A stretch of DNA of 64,000 nucleotides. It comes from Edaphochlamys debaryana. Taxonomy: Eukaryota; Chlorophyta; Chlorophyceae; Chlamydomonadales. The stretch covers positions 248,001-312,000 of the forward strand of contig JAEHOE010000109.1 of assembly GCA_016858145.1 (NCBI GenBank), in the 5' to 3' direction. The notes under the pieces were generated by a model that did not search any database, was not told where the DNA came from, and worked only from the letters and a program-made list of their open reading frames with translations. Within the stretch, counting starts at the first letter, position 1, and every line of letters starts with the position of its first letter. The position numbers were made by a program, and so were the translations under genes. Positions 10,730-23,324 of the stretch are shown piece after piece.

Positions 10730-13268
10730 AGACGCGAGTCCGCATGCATGTTAGCGTCCCTGATCTACAGACCCAAGCATAAGGGCGGGTGTGTTGCCGG
10801 AGGAGGGTTCTGGTGCCCGTAACGAAGATTGCGACTCACCGTTTGTGGGTCAACTGCGTGCTAGTACGTGTGTGAACCGGGCTCACTTCTGGCCCCATGC
10901 CGCAAGCGGTCAGTCAGCATTGCCGTGTCCAAGTTTTCGTGTCTCAGGTGCCAGCACTATTTGACACCCATTCGAACGTGGCACCATGCCACGGACCTCC
11001 ACGAGGTGACAGTACGGTCTTCCAAATGGTATTGGGCAAACTTACTAGAGGCGGGGGGGGGCGGGTTCCTGTAGCGGGGGGCTGCAATGCCTGGGGTGAC
11101 TCGAGTGTTGTCAGAGGTGGGGTGGCGGCCTTGGCGGCAGGCGTTGTGTGTCGCCAGGTGGGGGCAAGTGATTCAAGACACGGGCTCACTGGGGGGGGGG
11201 GGCAAAATGTGTGGCAAGGGCCATGGGCTGGCGCTTCCCGGGATACCCGTCAGCCCGTGTCGTGCGTCTGTCTGGGGGCTGGGGCTGCAGGTGGGGCGTG
11301 GGCCGCTGTGTGCTGCTAAGCCCGCTACCCCTGTGGACTCCGAGGGGGGACTGCAGGGTGGACACGAGGCATGTGCATCCGAAGGTGTGGAGCAATCGTT
11401 GCCGCAAGAAGTGAGGAAGGGCAGGGACCCCGACAAAGCTTGAGTGCGGGCTGCTGTGAACTGACAACTGAGCAAGTACGGTAGCTCTCCAGGCCCGGCA
11501 CGCTTGCTGTGCGCCTCGCCCCTCGGTTGGGAGAGTCTGTCTGGGGCAGTCCGGTCGGGGCTTTCTTGGGCCGTGTGTGACCAAAACGCTGGTTCGGAGC
11601 TTGTGGACGAGTGACCGAACGCCGTGGTGAGGCGTGGTGCTGGTGCGGACGGAGTGAGGCAGCAGCTTGCGGAAGTGCACCACGCCTGCACCCGCCGCAC
11701 CACGCCGCAACCCGCGGCCGCAGCAGACGACCCACGGACCGCTAGTGGGCTCATACCCGGACAAGCCTTGCGCTCCAGTCACCCCCGGCTCCGAGCCGTA
11801 ACGCCTGCAGCCGCTCGTCGGCGCGCGAGTGTGGCGACCGGCCACCGCGCCGCGACGTCAGCTTGGGGGAGCTAGCTGCCACAAGCGAGTGCATCAATTG
11901 TGCGTGTCGTTCTATACTGTTGGACGCGGCAGGTGGCCGGGGGAGCGCAGCGTGTCGGTGTTGATCAGCCCCGGCTCATCGCTGGACCGTCTACAGAGCT
12001 TTCGACCCGACACTTGGCCGTGGCACTTGATCACTTGGACAGCTTGTATCGGCCAGCGCCAACTGTTGCGCTGCACAGTGAGCCCCTCGGGTGCAAGCCT
12101 TCGGGATATAACGCCAGCCGAACGCCAACATAGCGCTAGAGTCCTCCAGCTGCGCTCGAGGACACAATCGCTATCGAGCGCGGAGGATTGCGAATTGACG
12201 TGCGCTTGGGGCTCGGCGAAAGGCGGCGAGAATCATGCTGCAAGGTAGCTTGGCGCGGTGCCGCATCAGCAGCGCGCAATGCCTCCATGCCGTGGATCAC
12301 ACCAATCTATGTCTCACGGCAGGCACGAGGGAGATGCTGAACAAGCGGCACCAAGCCCGGAGCAGCACGGTGCGTTCGCAGCGCAAAGTCGAAACCTCGC
12401 GCGCTGCGCCCTTGCTGCTAGTGGGCTACATGCTGTGTGTTCAGGTGCACGGCGCAAAGGGGCGTAATCATGACGGGCGCCAGGGGCGGTCGCCGCGAGC
12501 CTGACCATCACCCCGCCATCCTCGATTCCCCGCTGCCGCATCCCCGCAGCTGCCCAGCCGTGCGCGATGCCGAGGAGTGCGCGTGATGGCGGCTGTGCAT
12601 GACGTCTCCAAGGTGCGCAGCAGGGTACGGGGCTGCGCGAGCAAAGCAGGCTGGGCCGGTTGCGGGATGGCTGCCCCCGGCGCAGACGCGCCTGGACCCA
12701 CACCTCCCAGAGCCGAGCCCCAGTGCTCACAACTGTCTCCTCCCCGCGTGCTATCGCCAAAGCCAGCAAACCAGCTCTTAGCAGCGACTAGGGGTGCCTT
12801 GGGATGAAGGGAGCTAGGGGCCTTCAACACACCGGCGAGGCGCCGCTGTAACGAGCCGTCCCCTGCGCCATCGACCGGCGGGATGGGGTAACAGCCAGCC
12901 TAGATCCCAGGCTCCCGGCGTCTCGCCAAGTCCGTGCGGCATTCAGGGCCAGGCTTGCGGCAGCAGACGTGATGTGGGTCGGGTAGCCAGGGCTCGTGAC
13001 CTCATGTTTCCAGCCGCAAGCGATTCAGCAGCACACGCTTGGACGTCTGCACGCCACACGAGGCCCTGACCGTGGCTTCAATAGAGCCCTGATCTCCAGC
13101 CCTCCAAAACTGACCTCGGCTGCCCGGCCGGCTTCCTGCCCGACCCTAACGCTCCGCTCACCGCCAGCCCCACCTCCCATCCCCCAGCACACTCTTCCGA
13201 CCCCTCCTCACGCCCCGTCCCCTCTTCATCCCCGCTGCCCCCCGCCCCGCCCCTCTCACCCCCACCAG
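10730..13268. other. Intergenic: 3' UTR of the membrane glycoprotein and unresolved 5' region of KASII
   Basis: No open frame here shows gene-like composition on either strand. The 5' portion should hold the 3' UTR of the upstream gene, but no TGTAA occurs close to its stop; the first seen is at about 12847. Poly-G runs lie at about 11050 and 11190. The 3' end (about 13140-13268) is a C/T-rich tract with a ctaac branch-like motif ending in AG, so it is the intron before the first recognisable KASII exon. The exon with the start codon and plastid transit peptide must lie upstream, but I could not choose among several weak candidates, for example ATG at 12235 or 13003. Confidence 0.5.
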
Positions 13269-16200
13269 ACCGAGGCCGCCCCCCGGCGTGTGGTGGTGAC
13301 GGGCATGGGCCTGGTGTCCCCCCTGGGGCACGAGCACGACGAGTTCTACAACAACCTGCTGGCGGGGCGCAGCGGCATCAGCCTCATCGAGGTGGGCCGG
13401 GCTTGGGTCGAGTGGTGGGGATAGGGATTGGGAAAGAGATGGGGTAACTACCCCTGATAGAGGTGGCCGGGCTCGGGCTCGGGTGCGAGGGTTAAGGTTA
13501 GCCTGGGATTGGAGTAGGGGGTGAGGGCAGCCCGTTCGAGGGGAGTGCAGGGCAGGGGGCTGTCTGGGGACTCGGAAGGGGACAGAGGCTGGAGAAGCGT
13601 CAGCCTGATCGAGGTGGGGTGGGGCGGGGCGGGACGGAGCGGCGTCAGCCTGATCGGGTGGGGTGCGTGCGTTGGGGTGCGTCTGGGGTTGGGGGTATGT
13701 GTGGGGTCCGCTGGTAGAGCGCGGGGGCTTGAAGGCGGAGGTTACATCAACCTGTGCGAGCTGTCTTGGGAAGGGGTTGAGCTTGGTACCGGTGCGCAGC
13801 CCTGGGGGCTGATGTGAGGGCTTGCAAACCGAGGGGGCGGAGCGGCATGAGCCTGCACGAGAAGAGGATGTGTGGGTTAGGGCCCTGAGGGAGACGCAGG
13901 AGAAAGGGTCTGGAGCAGCCGTGGGGCAGCATAGGATGGAGTCGAGGGTTGAGGGTGCGGGCGTGGTGGAAGGTCGGCGCCCAGCTCCACACCGGCCGCG
14001 TGCGAGGGGGTTGCACGGAAGCTTGTGTGCGGAAGACCGCGTGGCGGCGGCGCCGGGAGTGGGACTGGCGGCACCGAGGTTGCGGTACAGCTGCAGCGCT
14101 GCGCGCTGCACAGGTGTACGGGCAACCAGGGGCAACCGGCAAGGGGCGAACCGGCAAGGGGCGAACCGGCAAGGGGCGAACCGGCAAGGGGCGAATCGGC
14201 AAGGGGCGAACAGTAACGGGCAACCAGCCAGTGCCAGTGTACGGTTGTACGGTTGTACGAGAGCACGGCCCTGTGGGGTGCGGGAGCGGCCTGGGGCCAC
14301 TGTGCGTGCGGCAGCCTCACGGGGTGGAGGCCGGGCGGGGGGCAGGAGGCGAGCTGCGCCGGCGTCCAGGGGGTGTGCGGGGGTGTGCGGGGCGAGGCGG
14401 AGGCCTGCGGGCGAGCCGGGTGTGTGCGCGGAATGGCAGGCGCCTTGCTGTCGGGTGTGGCGGAGGGCGTTGGACAGGCGGAGCAGTGCGTGTGCCAGTG
14501 GCGGACGGGGTCAACAGGGGCCGGGGTGTACCCCTCTGGCTCGTGTTGATGCGACGTCTCATGGGCTGTTGCGAAGCAGGGCCCAGTGCCCCCTTGCGGA
14601 AGTTAGACCTCTCACCTGGCGTTTGCCGTCCCTCTCCACCTCCCCCATCCCCATAGCCTCCTGCCCCTGCCCCATGACCCCGGTCCCCCGCCCCCCGCCC
14701 CGACCTCCTCCGCAGGGCTGGAACACCCAGGACTACACCACCCGGTTCGCCGGCGAGATCAAGGTTAGTTGGCGGTTGGCGGTTGGTGGTTGGCGGTTGA
14801 GACTCTGGGGCGGCACACCCGCTCCCGGCCAACTGCCTAACCAACGTATGGGACCGCCCGTGGCAGGCCGGCACCCGCTCCCTTCTCCACCTCCCTTGCC
14901 CTCCCGTGCGTCCCGTACCCGACTCTCCGTGCCCGCACCCGTACCGCCGTAGAAAGTCGACTGTACGGGATACGTGACTAAGAAGTTTGAGAAGCGCATC
15001 GACGCCACGATCAAGTACATCCTGGTGGCGGGCAAGAAGGCGCTGGGGGATGCGGGTCTGCCCTGGGACGGACCCGAGCTCAAGGTGGGGAGGGTGGGGG
15101 GGAGGCTAGGGGGGAAGGGGGAGGGATTAGGGGAAGGACAGGTAAGGAGGGAGGAGGTCAGGTGGTCAGGAGGTCAGGTGGAAGAGCGGGGGAAGAGCGA
15201 CGGGGATGGGGGTGACGAGCTTGCACGTGACGCCTCCCCCTCCGCCCCCAGGAGCTGGACCGGCTCCGCTGCGGCACGCTGGTGGGCACTGCCCTGGGCG
15301 GAATGACGTCCTTCGCCACCGCCTGCGCGGCGCTGGAGGAGTCGGGTGGGTGCGGGGCCGGGGGAAGTGGGAGGGGTGGGGGAGCAGTGCCGTGTGCGTG
15401 TGCGTGTGGACTCCTGCGTGTCGTGCCGCACAGCATAGTTGCCGTACCATACAGCATAGGGCACCGGGTCGCGGTCTGTGGGTCCGCGTGCCACACACGT
15501 GCAGGTGTAACGCGGGTGTTGCGGCCCCGGCCTCGGACGCCTGCCTCCGGCCCCCCCACACGTCCCCCCCATCCATCCATCCCCCCACCCCCCCACCCCC
15601 CTGACAGGCTTCAAGAAGATGAACCCCTTCTGCATCCCCTTCTCCATCAACAACATGGGCGGCGCCATGCTTGCCATGGACATTGGCTTCATGGGGCCCA
15701 ACTACTCCATCTCGACCGCCTGCGCAACCGGCAACTACGCCATCCTCAAGTGAGTCCCTAACCGCCAACCGCCAACGGCCAACGGCCACCAGCTTGCTGC
15801 CCCGTGATCCTTGTAGTCCGGATGGTGCTCTGTCAGTCTGGCGCCTTGACCCCTGGTGCCGGCCCCTTCCGTACCGAACACCACACCACCGCCCACCACC
15901 CAACTCAACCCCCCACAGCGCTGCGGATCACATCCGTCGCGGAGATGCGGATCTCATTCTGGCGGGCGCCGCTGACGCAGCCATCATTCCGGCGGGCATT
16001 GGCGGCTTCATCGCGTGCAAGGTGGGTTATGATAGTGGGGGTTGCAGGATCTGGAGTCCCTGATTCCTGAATGGGAGGGAACGAGGGGGAAGGCGGAGCG
16101 GGAGGGGTTAGGAGGGTGGCGGGGACGGAGAGGTCGGGAGGAAGGGAGGGGTGTGAGTAGAAAGGACCTGTTTGAAGGGGCGGGCAGGAGGGCAGAGAGC

Positions 16201-18513
16201 GCCCCCGTGGGTGCCCCCCCGTGCGGCCATTCCCCTTGGTCCTCCGCCCCCGCCCCCTGACACGCTGCCCTGCACCCAAATCCTTACCGTCCTTCCCCTC
16301 GGTGCCATCCCGCTCAGCAACAGACATGCCCTGTTCCCTCTCCCCCCCCTTAGGCCCTGTCCAAGCGGAATGACGACCCCGCCGCTGCCTCCCGGCCGTG
16401 GGACACGGAGCGAGACGGCTTCGTCATGGGCGAGGGAGCGGGTGAGGCGGCGGACGGGTGCCGTGACCAGAGATGGGGGAGTTGGGGCTGACGTGGCGCT
16501 GGGGTGTACGGCACGGGTATACGGCATGGGTGTACGGCGGGGGACGCTGTGCGGCGCCAGTGTAGGAGTGCGGGCGGGCTGCGTGACGCGAGAATGGCGG
16601 CAAGGGGGAGGGGTCCAAGGGGCAGCACCCATGTCCGCGGGCCTCAAGCTGGCGAGCGGAGATTCGTGCTTCCGGCCGCAAGGGTGGTCACTCAGTGCCC
16701 CGCGCCTCTTCGTCTCCCCGTACGGCAGGCGTGCTCGTCCTTGAGGAGTACGAGCACGCCAAGGCACGTGGCGCCCGCATCTACGCCGAGTTCCTGGGCG
16801 GCGCCTTCACGTGCGACGCCCACCACATGACGGAGCCGCAGCCGGAGGGCAAGGGTGTGTCGGTTGGGGGTTGGCGGTTGGCGGTTGTCAGTTCGTTGGT
16901 TCACTGACGGGGAGCTGGGTAGTGTGCCACGGTCGCGTGCAAACGAGGGGCCGGGCAGGAGCAGGAGGAGGCGGGTGGGGCGGTGGGGGGTTCAGGGGAG
17001 TCAGTCACGGGCAAGGGGCGAGGGGCAGGAGTGGCCCTCCGCGGCCCCAACCACCCAACCACTCCAACCACCCAACCACCCCAACCGCCAGGCGTCATCC
17101 TGTGCCTGGAGCGCGCCCTGCACAACAGCGGCGTGACGGCTGCTGACGTCAACTACGTCAACGCCCATGCCACGTCCACCCAGGTGGGTGCGGGGAGCGG
17201 GGGACAACGGGGATGGTGTTGTTCACGGGGCCCGCAGAGAGGCTCAGGCCAAGACATGCGCTTCCCCTTCCTTTGGGCCCCATCCAAGGCGGGGCCGGGT
17301 ACTGCGGCATCACCTCACCGTACGGCACACACGCCAATACACACACCTTTCCCCCCCGCCCCCTCCCCCCCAGGCGGGTGACATGGCCGAGTACCGCGCC
17401 ATCAACAAGGTGTTTGGGCACAGCGAGCTGCGCATGAACTCTACCAAGAGCATGATCGGTGCGTTGTATGGCAGTGAGTGTGCTGTACGGCGGCGTGTGC
17501 ATGTGTGGCGCCGTACGGCGGATTGTACGCCTCAGCACCGCACGTGTGACTTTGGCCCCCATGCTGGCTCGGCCCCCTCCTCTCTCTTTGCTCTGCAATC
17601 TGTCGATGAACCCCCCCTGGCCCCTATCCACAGGGCACCTGCTGGGAGGGGCGGGCGCGGTGGAGGCGGTGGCGACCATCAAGGCCATCCAGACCGGTAC
17701 GTGGGGGGCCCGGGGGGAAACGGGGGGGGCAGGATGTGTTTCGTGCGTGTTGTGTTCGGGGGCGTGCGGTCACCATCAAGGCAATCTAGGCGGCTTTCCG
17801 CAAGCCCTCCGACCCGCTCCCCCCTGGTCCGCACAACTGTCAACGGACATGTCACCCCATTCTCACGCACGCTCTTGCAAACCCCCTTTGCCTGTCGCAC
17901 CCTCCTCCGTCCCCTCCCCCTCCAGGGTGGGTGCACCCCACCATCAACCTGCACAGCCCCGAGCCGGGGGTGGACCCGGTGCGGGTGGTGGCGGGGACCA
18001 AGCAGCAGCACGCGGTCAAGTGAGGAGGGGTGGTGGTGCTGGCAGGGGAAGAGGGGAGGGGGGAGGGGTGATCTTTGACGTGCTAGAGATCTGAGAGCCC
18101 CCGGGGAGGGGGAAGAGGAGGGGAGGGGAGGTGCAGGACTAATTGGGTCAGGACTGAGGGGGCGGTCAGGGGGAGGGCATGGGGGGAGGGGCGATGGGGG
18201 GAGGGATGGGGGCAGAGGGCCGGATCGTCGGGCTGCTGGCAGTGGGCTGACTCGGCTGCAGGGCCGCGGTCAGGTTTAGGGGAGGATTGGGGCGTGCACA
18301 TCAGGTGCCCGCCTCCAGTGCATGCCTCTGAGCCCTGGGTCTCCCTTGTGAAGCCCTGCTGAGCAGCACACATTTCGTCCATCACGCGCTGACCTTGATC
18401 TCCCCGTTCCCCAACTCCTTCTGCGCCCTGCCCGCAGGGTCGCGCTGTCCAACTCGTTTGGGTTCGGCGGTCACAACTCGGCCATCCTCTTCCGCGGCCC
18501 GCCCTCCGCATGA
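13269..18513 (+). CDS. KAS2: Plastid 3-ketoacyl-ACP synthase II (KASII/FabF type), transit peptide exon missing
   Basis: Exons: 13269-13391, 14716-14763, 14953-15084, 15252-15345, 15608-15749, 15919-16021, 16354-16441, 16729-16854, 17092-17183, 17374-17458, 17634-17696, 17926-18019, 18438-18513. They sum to 1266 nt (421 residues plus stop), the size of a complete mature KAS. The enzyme condenses malonyl-ACP with acyl-ACP in chloroplast fatty acid synthesis; KASII extends C16 to C18. The thiolase-fold Cys-His-His triad is visible: Cys in STACATGNY (codon at 15721), His in NAHATST (17166) and His in [15 protein letters not shown] (17636). [46 protein letters not shown] and the C-terminal [11 protein letters not shown] match plant KASII better than KASI. 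The first recognised exon has no start codon; a plastid-targeting exon upstream is expected from the family. Confidence 0.93.
14128..14216 (+). repeat. 15-bp tandem repeat in first KASII intron
   Basis: The unit GGGCGAACCGGCAAG is repeated about five times without interruption inside the intron 13392-14715, with a diverged copy at each end. It also reads as an open frame (GEPAR), but lies between confident splice sites, so it is not coding. Confidence 0.85.
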
Positions 18514-19465
18514 TCGCCGCGCTGCGATGCGTGCGGAGCCCCGGCGCCACAGCACGGCGCAGCATGACGCCACGCGGCGCGGCACAGCACGGCGAGCCTC
18601 ACGATGCGGAGCCGTGCTGCGGGCTCGGGGCGAAACACAGTACTGGGTGGACGAGAACGAGCAGGAGGAGGAGGAGGAGGAGCTTAAGCGCTCGGCCGAA
18701 TGGCGAGCTGTTACTGGTCGGACCCGGCGCAAGGGCCGGGGACGCAGGAGGCGAGTTGAAGGTGGAGCGAGGGCGGGGCGAAATGTGCTTTGGGTATGAG
18801 GAAGGGGCAAGACGTTCTCAGTGCGCAGGCAGCCTGGGCTGTGCGCGGAATGGGAATGGGAGCGAGCAATGCTGGGTTTGTCGTGAGGCGGCGGGAGAGG
18901 GTCTCGCGGGGGCATCTTTGCGAGTGAGGAAAAGCCCGTGCCAGTCGTCGCCGGGTCGGTAGCCGGATCAAGGACTGGGGCTGGGGTTTTGGCGGGGCTG
19001 GGGTTGGTGCTGTACAAGTGCAGAGGGGCGTCTGCGAGTCGGTTTGCTGCACTGCCGCAAGCGGGCAGCGGTGAGCGGACTTTGCCATTCAGCGTGTTAT
19101 GACGGGGGTCTTGGACGTCAGAGAAGGTTTGGAGCATAGGTGCTGTGGAGTGGTGGAGCCTGGGGCGGGAGCGCGCCGGGCCTCGGCTGGGGCAGGCGCA
19201 AGGGCGTGTGTGGGTGCAGGTGGCAGGCGAGGCAGGCAGGGTTGAGGGGAGGGCTCGGCCAGCGGAGGTGGTGTTTGAGTGTGCACAAGAGGCCAGGAGC
19301 TGCATTGCAGCGGCGGCTGGTGGCAGCAGGGGGGCAGGCGCACGCTGCCTGCCTGCCCAGCACACATGGGGCTCCGGTTCGCGTGCGCTAAGCCTCGGCC
19401 TGTGGCTTTGGCGATGCAGCTACGGCGGCGGTGCGCCGGTGCTGTAACACCAGCAACTTTCCACG
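18514..19465 (+). other. KASII 3' UTR
   Basis: No gene-like frame occurs after the KASII stop. The first TGTAA downstream is at 19443-19447, which implies a 3' UTR of about 0.95 kb. GC-rich with short GGA repeats (18660-18680). Confidence 0.5.
19443..19447 (+). terminator. Candidate poly(A) signal TGTAA for KASII
   Basis: TGTAA is the usual volvocine polyadenylation motif. This is the first occurrence after the KASII stop codon on the + strand. Confidence 0.5.
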
Positions 19466-20862
19466 TTGCCACGTGGTCGCAACGGTTCGTGCGCCGTCAT
19501 GCGGCCAGGGACCCCTCCTTGCCTGCCCCACCCGACCCCACAGCCCACCAGACAGCCTGCCTCTCGCCCTCTGTGGCCGAGGCTGGTCGCCCTCCGTGCC
19601 GCCTCTGCACCGTCTTGGCATGCGGTGATCCCGTCGCTCGTATATTACACTACGCTGGGGCAAAATAGCGCTGTGCATGCAGGGGGAGGGAGGAGGGAGC
19701 GGGGCGCTTGCGGGCCGGCGGGGCGCTTGGGGGCTGGGGTGTGCAACTTCGTGCAAGGGGGCTGGAGGGGCACCAGATCCGGCATGAGCCCATTCTAGGG
19801 GGATCAGCTGCGTCTCGGTCTCCAGCCAGCCTGCACCCAAGCCCTGCTCTTGTCAGGCTTCCTCGCCCCACTCTGCCTCTTGCCTTTAGGCCTCGGCTGG
19901 GCCTGGCCGAGCGTCCGGTGATCGGACGCCCGGAGGCCGAGTCTTTAAGGATGTCCGAGGCATGCGCGCAATTTCCAACCGTTTATCGCGCGCAAAAGGG
20001 CAAACCCGAAGCTGACGCGAAGGTTGGCACGAAGTCCCAACCCAACAGGTCGCGAGTTGGCTCGTGACGACCGTCCTGACAACAGGACTTTAGTTAATCA
20101 CCCAGGCACTTTGCAATCCGCTTTGTCTCGCCTAAGGCACGTAGGCGCTGCAGGTAAAACTGTCAGACGTGAACATCAGGTTTGGCAGACGGGCTCGTCA
20201 CGCGCCCTAACACTGAGAACGTGCTCAATACTCAACACGGCTTCCCGCGACCTCTCCAGCGCACACTTGCGAACCTTCGGCCGACCGTGGCTCCTTATGC
20301 CGGAGCAGAGCGGGCTTGTCGCCAGGCCTACGCGGATGGAGTTTTGGCAATGTCGCCTTCACGAAGCTCGGCAGGAGCTGCAAACCCATTCTCCAGCTCT
20401 GAACGCGTACGGTATGCATAAGGCCGTGTTCCACATTGGGATCTGTGCCCTGGCCCTGGGGTTCGCCCTGACGGGGTACTGGTGGGGCAGGGTGGGGGCG
20501 CACTGGGCCGCGAGGGTAGAGACGCCTCGAGTCAGGGGCCTATGTACACGCGGCAGAGGGGGGGCGTGAAGCATACTGCAATGCCAGTGCACTTATTCAC
20601 GTTCGGCTCGAGGCCGCAATCACCTTGCCGCCATGGCGGGACGGGGGGTAAGCAGAGAACACCAGGACCAGGACCAGGAGCCACAGGCGCAAGACACGGG
20701 GGCTTGGCAGCACCTGCGGCTGCCTCTCTGCACGGCTGAGCCTGGCAGCGCCTGGAGGGGCCTGACTGCTGCTGTGGGGTACAGGCCCCTGCTGCCTGAT
20801 CTGGCACAGAATAGCGGATGGTTGGGAGTGGTGGCATCCCCCAAGAACACCAAGCCAGGCAT

Positions 20863-21367
20863 CCCGCGAAGCACACGCTCAATCCTTTCGGTAAGACCAT
20901 CTGGACGGCAGCCGGGTCCGACGCCCCGCATCAGCCCCACCTGCGGGGGGACCGACCGAGCGGAGGGGTTCGTCCGGAGCGGACGATTGGCAAAGGGTGG
21001 CAAGGGAGAAAGACAGCAGCTACACGGCCCCTTGCACACAGCTCCAAACCTCCGCATAGGTTCCGTGTTACCGCACCCGCCCGGTTTAGGAATCCCCACT
21101 CCACTCCCTCGAGTCTACACGCATTGAGAGCTTGTAGCCACCCGGGATGCCCTAGCTCAGCTTACGCACGCGCGTGAGCTATGGCGCAGCTGTTCTTTCC
21201 CTCGGCCGGGCTCTGAGCCGTCTGAGGTCACATGGCTGACCTGGATGGGTTCGAGCACGCGGACGCTCGCCTGCGAGCCAAGCCCTGGTCTCTGGGAGAG
21301 GAGCCGCGGTTCGCGTGCGCGCACGCCCGCATAGGGCCAAGGCAAGTCCTGGCGCATGAGAGGTTCT
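20863..21367 (+). repeat. Dispersed repeat, copy A (about 505 bp)
   Basis: Nearly the same sequence occurs again at 22416-22920 in the same orientation. Shared landmarks are aagcacacgctc near the left end, gggtccgacgccccgcatca, cggtttaggaatccccactc, gctatggcgcagctgttctt and ccaaggcaagtc near the right end. Copy A has a short extra segment (gagccgtctgag) before gtcacatgg. No coding capacity or terminal inverted repeats were recognised. Confidence 0.85.
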
Positions 21368-22415
21368 CTGGGAGGAGTCTCTGTGGTGCCCCTGCTCGAC
21401 CTCCCGGGGGTGCAGCGTTGACCTATGGCCCGCTGTCGACACCCCCCATCCCATGTCCCCACTGCCATGCCCATGCGCCCCCACACCGGCACGCGCCTCT
21501 GCGCAGCCAAGTGCTGCCATGGACAGAGGTAGGTGCATGAGGAGGACATCCCTTGCCGGCTTGATGGCCGCCTGCAGAGCCCTTCCCTGGTGTTCCCTGC
21601 GCAGCAGTCCGGAGCGAGGGCGGGGGCGTGGCGACGGGGCTACGGGGCGCCAAAGGAAGCTGCTTGAGAAGTAATCGCGGAGGGGCAAGTGGGCTGGAGC
21701 GCAGGAAGAAGGTTTCAGGCAGGGGTGCGGGGGGCAGGGGATGCCGTGGCTTGCTTCACCATGTGTGCTGGGAAGTGGGTCCCAGGCTTTCTGAGACAGC
21801 TGAGGCCCCTCGCCGCCGTTGATGATGACGTGCACCGATAGCCCCGAACGTGAAGAGTATACTCTTGTATACTCCTGTACGTACAGGAGAAGTTACATGA
21901 CGTTGACACGCTCAGTGCACGGGAAGGGCAAACTGAGCTGCCTTGCACCTGGACAGGGGCTGCGGGGCACCGGGCACCGGGGGATTGTCCAACGTACTGA
22001 TCACCCCTGTTGTTGATATGACCCCATGCGGTCCCCATCGCAAGCAACATGGAACGTAGGCTAGCTGCACGAGGGAGAGTGAGCACAGGAGGGAGTGGGC
22101 TAAACCTTGCTCACCGTCACCTGTACCCCTGCGCCTGCTCTAATACCGGCACCCTGCACTTCACTGTCTGCACTCCGCACGCAGGACCTGGGGCCGGGGG
22201 AAAGAGGGGCTTAGGGGGGCGGCTTAGTCGGTGCAGGTCAGCCGGGTGGGCTCATATATGATCGCGGGCGCAGGCACAATTGCAACTGGAAAGCCTACAC
22301 CTCAATTTACTGCCTTGCGACGGGTTGTGCAGGGAAACGGGCACCAACCAAACTTGTCGCCGCGTCGTGACGTATTGTTCGGGCGCCGGCGACTACCAGA
22401 CTCGGCTCAGCTAAG

Positions 22416-22920
22416 CCCCGCTAAGCACACGCTCCATCCTTGGGTAATTATACCATATGAGGGCTGCCGCAATGGCAGCCGGGTCCGACGCCCCGCATCA
22501 GCCCCACCTGCGGGGGGACCGACCGAGCGGAGGGGCTCGTCCGGAGCGGACGATTGGCAAAGCGTGGCAAGGGAGAAAGACAGCAGCTACACAGCCCCTT
22601 GCACACAGCTCCAAACCTCCGCATAGGTTCCGTGTTACCGCACCCGCCCGGTTTAGGAATCCCCACTCCACTCCCTCGAGTCTACACGCCTTGAGCTCGC
22701 AGCCACCCGGGATGCTCTAGCTCAGCTTGCGCACGCGCGTGAGCTATGGCGCAGCTGTTCTTTCCCTCGGCCGGGCTTGGTCACATGGCTGGCCTGGATG
22801 GGTTCGAGCACGCGGACGCTCGCCTGCGAGCCAAACCCTGGTCTCTGGGAGAGGAGCTACGGTTCGCGTGCGCGCACGCCCGCATAGGGCCAAGGCAAGT
22901 CTTGGCGCATCAGAGGTTCT
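22416..22920 (+). repeat. Dispersed repeat, copy B (about 505 bp)
   Basis: Direct copy of 20863-21367, offset by about 1.55 kb. Flanking sequences differ sharply outside both copies, so the ends are real breakpoints. It could be two LTR-like ends or two insertions of a non-autonomous element; no internal gag/pol-like frame lies between them. Confidence 0.85.
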
Positions 22921-23324
22921 GGCGAGCCAGCACTTCGGCTGGACGGCACTAGTCCAATGCATTTATCTCTCGTTCTCTACGAGCTTGGGGTTCGAGCTGG
23001 TGCAAACGCTTACACGGCGCGGTTGTTATTGAACTGCCCTCCGCGCCCCCTTGGTTGTGACGCAGATGGGTCGACATTTGTAAATTGTTTCCAGGACGCA
23101 CTCGTAAGCAAAGGGAGAACAGGGGTAATTAGGAGTTGCGCCGAGTAGGTCGCTCTGGAGCATCCTGGCGACGAGCGTCTCGTCTTGTCGCGCCGAGTGT
23201 CTCTCAGAGTAGCCAGAGCAGCGCTCAGGGCAGCTAGGAGCACCTTGGGGCTGCGCTCTGGCGCGTGCAACAGTTGTGACTGTCCCGCAACTCAGCTTCC
23301 AAACCTCCCGCGTTCTTTGCTGTC

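Larger units (their letters stand above)
19466..23324. other. Gene-poor intergenic region with repeats
   Basis: No frame on either strand has gene-like composition together with credible splice sites. The region holds a direct repeat pair (20863-21367 and 22416-22920) and a short GC-rich hairpin (19909-19927: stem GCGTCCG/CGGACGC). A somewhat AT-richer stretch around 23000-23150 includes a TGTAA at 23079. Beyond that I see nothing. Confidence 0.5.

Noticed and set aside
12235..12504. Possible transit-peptide exon of KASII (MLQGSLARCRISSAQ...)
   Set aside because: Basic and Ser-rich as a transit peptide should be, but the donor choice and distance are uncertain and other candidates are equally weak.
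13747..14223. Minus-strand [13 protein letters not shown] repeat frame in the first KASII intron
   Set aside because: Translation of the 15-bp intronic tandem repeat; the interval lies between confident KASII exons.
21240..21260. GGTTCGAGC in the 505-bp repeat as a possible tRNA or SINE B box
   Set aside because: It departs from the B-box consensus and has no A box at the right distance or cloverleaf. The same holds for copy B.
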